The notes under the pieces: model-generated
What the model was told of the DNA's origin: nothing
Databases searched by the model: none
What the model saw: the letters and a program-made list of their open reading frames with translations, nothing else
Translations under genes and position numbers: made by a program
NCBI RefSeq assembly: GCF_000829395.1
Contig: NZ_AP014680.1
Location: forward strand, 1,240,001-1,304,000
Source of the DNA: Paucilactobacillus hokkaidonensis JCM 18461
GTDB taxonomy: Bacteria > Bacillota > Bacilli > Lactobacillales > Lactobacillaceae
Direction of reading: 5' to 3'
DNA length: 64,000 nt
Part shown: piece after piece, positions 60,380 through 64,000 of the stretch
Layout of the letters: every line of letters begins with the position of its first letter
How positions within the stretch are numbered: the first letter of the stretch is position 1

Positions 60380-63193
60380 ATGTCATTGCGTCAGAAACTA
60401 AGTAAAAACATCTACATTAACTATGCATTCTGTTTTCTCTTAATTGGAATCCTAGTTTTTGCAGTTGTCCCAATCTCAAAATCAACACTCATTTGGAACT
60501 CAGATGGGATCACACAACACTATCCAGCATTATTATACTGGCGTAAACTATTACGGGGGTTAGTTTTTCATCACCATTTATTTGCGCAGTGGAATTGGAA
60601 CATCGGCTTAGGTTCAGACACATTTCAAGTATTTTCATACTATGTTATGGGTGACATCTTCACCTACCCGGCCATTTTGTTTTCACAGGCACATATGGCT
60701 GCCTACTATTCCATCTTAATCGTTGTGCGCTTATTTTTAGCTGGAATCACTTTTATCTTTGCAGCAAAACGCCTAATTCCACACGTTAAACCAGCTTCAA
60801 TTTTAATCGCTAGTTTTGTCTATGTATTTTCCGGCTACAGTGCTTATGTCACATTTGCACATCCTTTTTTCTTAAATCCACTTATCATTTTACCGCTGCT
60901 GATCTACTCAATTAATAAATCCTTAACCACTAAAAAAACAACGTTATTATTCATAATGACTGCTTGGGCCTTATTCAATAACTTCTATTTGGGCGCAGTA
61001 ATGGGAATTGGCATGGCAATTTATTGGGTTATTTTATTAATTACCAACCCCCAATTGCGTCAACTTAAATTAAACCTCAAGTTAATCCTGAGCGTTATTG
61101 GCGGAATTGGTCTCAGTGCCGTCCTCTTTGTACCTTCAATGTATCAATTACTTAACTCGGCACGTTCAAGCAGCCAGGTCGCTAATGGCATGACAGTTTA
61201 TCCACTTGCCTACTACTTAACGCTTCCCGGAATGGCTATCAGTAATTATTCTCGACCATACTGGGTAACTGGCGGTATTTTAGCAATTGGCGTTATTGCA
61301 ATTCTCTGGTCACTAAGACGCTTTCGCCAATTTAAAACAATTAATTTGACCTTCACTATTAGTGGCATCATTTTGTTGGTACCGTTTTTGGCTGCACTGA
61401 TGAATGGTGGCTCATCCCCATCTAATCGTTGGACTTTTTTAGTTATGTTTCCAATCGCAATTGCGGTTATTCACTTATTGGATAACCTAGTGACTGTTGA
61501 TCGAAAGGATCTAATTATTTTTACAATTGCCGGATTATTAATGGCAATCAGTCTATTTATTACACATAGTTTCAGCTTTACATTCGATTTGGGCGGTGTA
61601 TTAATAATTTATGGATGCTTCGTTATTTTGTTACTTTTAGCCCAAAACATCCATACTATCAATATTACGCCGAATAAAATTGCTGCCATAATTTTGATTT
61701 TAACCAGCCTAAACGCAGTTATCATCATGCGCGATCGCCACACTAATCAATTTTCGCAAAGTAAAACCATGCTAATGACCTCTTCGGCTACCCAGCAGTT
61801 AACTAATGCGCAAAAAGCGTATGAAACCGAAGCAACACCAAAATCGGCCGATTCTTCCCGGTCGTTAATTGATGGCCAACTACAAAACTATCTTGGAAAA
61901 GCACCTGCCGATAATTTACCGATTCTTGCTGAAACTAAAAATATTAATAGCTATTGGTCACTGCAAAATACCTACTTGAGTAAGTTAAATAACGAATTAG
62001 AAAACAACACTGGAAATCCAAATGATGTCACTAATAATGCCGATTACCGTTCACTCATGCTTCAATATTTTGGTGTTTCACGTTTTTTCAAAAACAGCGA
62101 TAATGAATTTGAACCTGCTGGCTACGAAGATTCCGGTACAGCTACTAATTCGCAAGAACTCCTAACTGCTGACCAAACGATACCATTGATCTATCATTCA
62201 GCTGGAACAATGAGTCAGCAACAATTTAATCGGCTAGATCCTAGCCAAAAAGAAGCTGCCTTGATCAATAATACGATCACTAAAAAAGCCAAGACAACTT
62301 CGAACCAAACCTTGCTTAACCAGGTCATTAAAGTCCCATTTTCATATCTTAATGGTGACACTGTAACCAAGAAACATGTTTCGGTAACGATGCCGTCAAC
62401 CAAGATTGATCCATTCATCACCATTGATTCAACCCAAAAAAATATTAAAGGCTATGAGCTGCATGCCCACATTAGTAACATTTCCTTTCACTCTGGCTCG
62501 TTGAACCAACGATACCAAAATGCCACTAATAACTATATTCAAACACATAGTGAAGAAATGATGCTCAGTGGCCAAGATACCGATTTAAGATATAGTACTC
62601 AACTATTCAAATTGAATTGGTTACGCAAAAATGCAACCAGTATAAGTGGTAATACCGGAACTTTCAGTATTCAATTAGGTTATGGTGAGACCACGAATGT
62701 TTTTGAGCAAATGGGAAATGATAATTTATCATTTTACGATCCAAAAGCTTCAACAACGTTAAACTTGGGCACCGTTAAATCATCAGAAAACTTAGTTTCA
62801 CTTTCACTACCTTCAAGTGGTAAATACGACTTTGATCTGACTTTGTGGGCAGTTCCAACTGGTTCTGCCGTTACCAAGGCAATTAATAAAAATACTCCTG
62901 CCAAAAATATTCGTTTACAGAAAAATAGTGTGACTGCTGATTATCAAGCAAAACGATCTGGTATATTGGCAACCACAATTCCATATTCCACAGGCTGGCA
63001 TTTAAAGGGTTCAACTTCAAAATTACCACGTGTAAATGAAGCATTTGTTGGCATTCCAATAAAAAGTGGTCATAACCATCTTCAATTGGTTTACCAGACC
63101 CCACTATTAAAAGTTAGTTTTATAATCAGTACCGTTTGTTTTCTAAGTTTATTATGTTTGGCCCTATTCGAATTTCGACCTGTCAAAAAATAA
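60380..63193 (+). CDS. YfhO-family membrane glycosyltransferase-like protein
   Basis: 937 residues. About 12 membrane helices fill the first 450 residues; the first outer loop SKSTLIWNSDGITQHYPALL carries the GT-C-type Asp, and GLGSDTFQVFSYYVMGDIF is a YfhO hallmark. A large extracellular region (about 460-900) and a final helix (about 910-932) close it. YfhO-type proteins attach sugars to teichoic or lipoteichoic acid on the outer face. No undecaprenyl-sugar synthase (such as CsbB/GtcA partner) is adjacent. The start has AAAGG upstream. Confidence 0.9.
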   Translation: MSLRQKLSKNIYINYAFCFLLIGILVFAVVPISKSTLIWNSDGITQHYPALLYWRKLLRGLVFHHHLFAQWNWNIGLGSDTFQVFSYYVMGDIFTYPAILFSQAHMAAYYSILIVVRLFLAGITFIFAAKRLIPHVKPASILIASFVYVFSGYSAYVTFAHPFFLNPLIILPLLIYSINKSLTTKKTTLLFIMTAWALFNNFYLGAVMGIGMAIYWVILLITNPQLRQLKLNLKLILSVIGGIGLSAVLFVPSMYQLLNSARSSSQVANGMTVYPLAYYLTLPGMAISNYSRPYWVTGGILAIGVIAILWSLRRFRQFKTINLTFTISGIILLVPFLAALMNGGSSPSNRWTFLVMFPIAIAVIHLLDNLVTVDRKDLIIFTIAGLLMAISLFITHSFSFTFDLGGVLIIYGCFVILLLLAQNIHTINITPNKIAAIILILTSLNAVIIMRDRHTNQFSQSKTMLMTSSATQQLTNAQKAYETEATPKSADSSRSLIDGQLQNYLGKAPADNLPILAETKNINSYWSLQNTYLSKLNNELENNTGNPNDVTNNADYRSLMLQYFGVSRFFKNSDNEFEPAGYEDSGTATNSQELLTADQTIPLIYHSAGTMSQQQFNRLDPSQKEAALINNTITKKAKTTSNQTLLNQVIKVPFSYLNGDTVTKKHVSVTMPSTKIDPFITIDSTQKNIKGYELHAHISNISFHSGSLNQRYQNATNNYIQTHSEEMMLSGQDTDLRYSTQLFKLNWLRKNATSISGNTGTFSIQLGYGETTNVFEQMGNDNLSFYDPKASTTLNLGTVKSSENLVSLSLPSSGKYDFDLTLWAVPTGSAVTKAINKNTPAKNIRLQKNSVTADYQAKRSGILATTIPYSTGWHLKGSTSKLPRVNEAFVGIPIKSGHNHLQLVYQTPLLKVSFIISTVCFLSLLCLALFEFRPVKK

Positions 63194-63259
63194 ATCATAT
63201 TTTAACAAGTTAATCTTTGTTATGTGTTATCTAGGTATGTTAGGATTCTTATATAAACT

Positions 63260-63384
63260 ATAATAATTTTAATTAAACCTAGAAAGTACCTAACTATGAT
63301 CTTTTTGCCAGTCAAATTGATTTCGCTAATAGAACGTAGTAGCTTAACTAGGTTTGGGATAATATCCCAAACCTTTTATTTTAT
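63260..63384 (+). promoter_or_regulatory. Candidate attenuator leader of the 63402 gene
   Basis: After TATAAT (63260-63265) lies AAACCTAG (63276-63283), complementary to CTAGGTTT (63348-63355). The latter overlaps the 5' arm of a strong terminator, AGGTTTGGGAT/ATCCCAAACCT (63350-63374) with a T-rich tail, placed right before the ribosome site. Pairing of the two would open the terminator. The -35 is poor. The rest of the gap 63194-63259 shows nothing further. Confidence 0.5.
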
Positions 63385-63401
63385 CTAAAGGAGGTTTTAT
63401 G

Positions 63402-63776
63402 ATGACACCCTACAAAATATTTTTCAATAATCGGATTACCACTAATTCTGTTGTCGTAAGCTATAACGCGAGTACCCTATCAAATGAAGAAATTTTTAAT
63501 GGTCGCATCAAATTACAACTCAGCACTGCAAACGGCCGCTTTTTAAAATCTGGTAATGTGGCCTTACGTGCAATTGAAACAACGATGATGGGTATTGATA
63601 CGAACTATCGTCTAGTAGCAGTAACTTTCACAAAACCATCTCAAGCGACAATTCTCAGTATTCCAGACTATGATAGCTTTAACAAATATGTTTTTGATCA
63701 TGGCATGACCCACGGTGTTTTGATGGTAATGGATAAAAACAAAAAAAGAATTGGCGTTAAAATAATTGAAGTTTAA
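63402..63776 (+). CDS. Protein of unknown function behind an attenuator-like leader
   Basis: 124 residues, no signal or membrane segment. It is mixed alpha/beta: a strand-rich start (YKIFFNNRITTNSVVVSYNA), NGRIKLQLSTANGRFLKSGN, NYRLVAVTFTKPSQATIL and an end HGVLMVMDKNKKRIGVKIIE. I do not recognise a family. AAAGGAGG is seven bases before ATG 63402 (ATG 63399 is also possible). The strong terminator upstream of the ribosome site suggests regulated read-through. Confidence 0.75.
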   Translation: MTPYKIFFNNRITTNSVVVSYNASTLSNEEIFNGRIKLQLSTANGRFLKSGNVALRAIETTMMGIDTNYRLVAVTFTKPSQATILSIPDYDSFNKYVFDHGMTHGVLMVMDKNKKRIGVKIIEV

Positions 63777-63789
63777 TCAGTGGATTGAA

Positions 63790-63845
63790 TTATATAAATA
63801 AGGACTACGACACAAATTAGCTTGTCATAGTCCCCCCTTTATATA
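63790..63845. terminator. Bidirectional terminator
   Basis: GGACTA-GACA and TGTC-TAGTCC pair (one mismatch), extended by outer TATATAAA/TTTATATA, between converging genes. Confidence 0.82.
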
Positions 63846-63853
63846 CAATTATT

Positions 63854-64000
63854 TTAATTAGTCGTAACCTGTTGAATTCGATAAGCCACAATCACTCGAA
63901 TTAATTTAACTGGCAGCGGTTTATCGTAAGGAATCTTAATGGTCCCTTTTGACGTCTGATAATTTTTTAATTGGTCTTTAAAAGCCACTATAGGATCGGC
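63854..64000 (-). CDS. DUF1801/YdhG-family protein, C-terminal part only
   Basis: The minus strand from the window edge encodes 48 residues: FKDQLKNYQTSKGTIKIPYD, then KPLPVKLIRVIVAYRIQQ and a stop at 63856-63854. The YxTSKGTIxxPxDKPLPxxLI motif is the C-terminal hallmark of DUF1801 (YdhG/YdeI-like) proteins, which have been called iron chaperones in Bacillus. The start lies outside the window. Confidence 0.82.
   Translation of the reverse strand, partial: ADPIVAFKDQLKNYQTSKGTIKIPYDKPLPVKLIRVIVAYRIQQVTTN

Overview
The window is low-GC Firmicutes DNA, almost certainly a chromosomal segment from a member of the Lactobacillaceae. The evidence is AT-rich intergenic DNA, strong AGGAGG-type ribosome binding sites, tRNA genes without an encoded CCA end, two T-box leaders, a folB-folK-folE-folC-xtp3-folP folate operon of the kind known from lactobacilli, a lactate oxidase and many small stand-alone regulators. 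I cannot fix the genus. I see no rRNA, CRISPR array or prophage. The only intact insertion sequence is one ISLre2-type element.

Layout. 1-3.1 kb: the 5' part of a family-8 glycosyltransferase, divergent from an ABC-2 exporter/TetR operon with clear palindromic operators. 3.1-13.8 kb: pentapeptide-repeat protein, alpha-galactosidase, a redox cluster (CMD-family protein, cupin, SDR, flavodoxin), LysR and TetR regulators, fumarase, and a quinone reductase/MarR pair with twin operators. 13.8-25.5 kb: RarA, lactate oxidase, a polytopic membrane protein, L,D-transpeptidase, a second MarR/quinone reductase locus, ArgR, and ArgS behind a T-box. 25.5-38.3 kb: GNAT and isochorismatase-like enzymes, an XRE-TPR regulator divergent from a 50-residue hydrophobic peptide, a quinone reductase broken by one stop codon, a LysE exporter, a P-type ATPase, a PdxK/ThiD-type kinase, a YhgE protein and an APC permease. 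38.3-49.4 kb: BrnQ behind a T-box, a sortase-type surface protein, tRNA-Gly, MATE exporter, the folate operon, an OhrR-like MarR and a HIT protein. 49.4-64 kb: TetR/MMPL operon, a glutamine-type ABC substrate-binding/permease fusion, the IS, small proteins, tRNA-Leu, KdgK, DedA, YfhO and a DUF1801 fragment.

Working together. The best supported circuits are regulator/target pairs visible from palindromes. A TetR probably acts on AGTGAGTGATCACTCACT. One MarR probably acts on two ATTACCGGTAAT sites. A second MarR probably acts on two sites of the form TTGCYTARGCAA, each placed over a -35 box. ArgR has an ARG box at its own promoter. ArgS and BrnQ have T-boxes whose proposed specifiers read Arg (CGT) and Ile (ATC). 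The folate genes overlap or nearly touch and look translationally coupled.

The most unusual content is non-coding. One modular palindromic element occurs three times, always at gene 3' ends, each time nested between arms of a different inverted repeat. One copy carries two mutually complementary inserts of about 48 bases. Two other, unrelated long hairpins each follow a partial direct copy of their own left arm. Further candidates are the peptide/regulator pair near 26.6 kb and a terminator/antiterminator leader near 63.3 kb.
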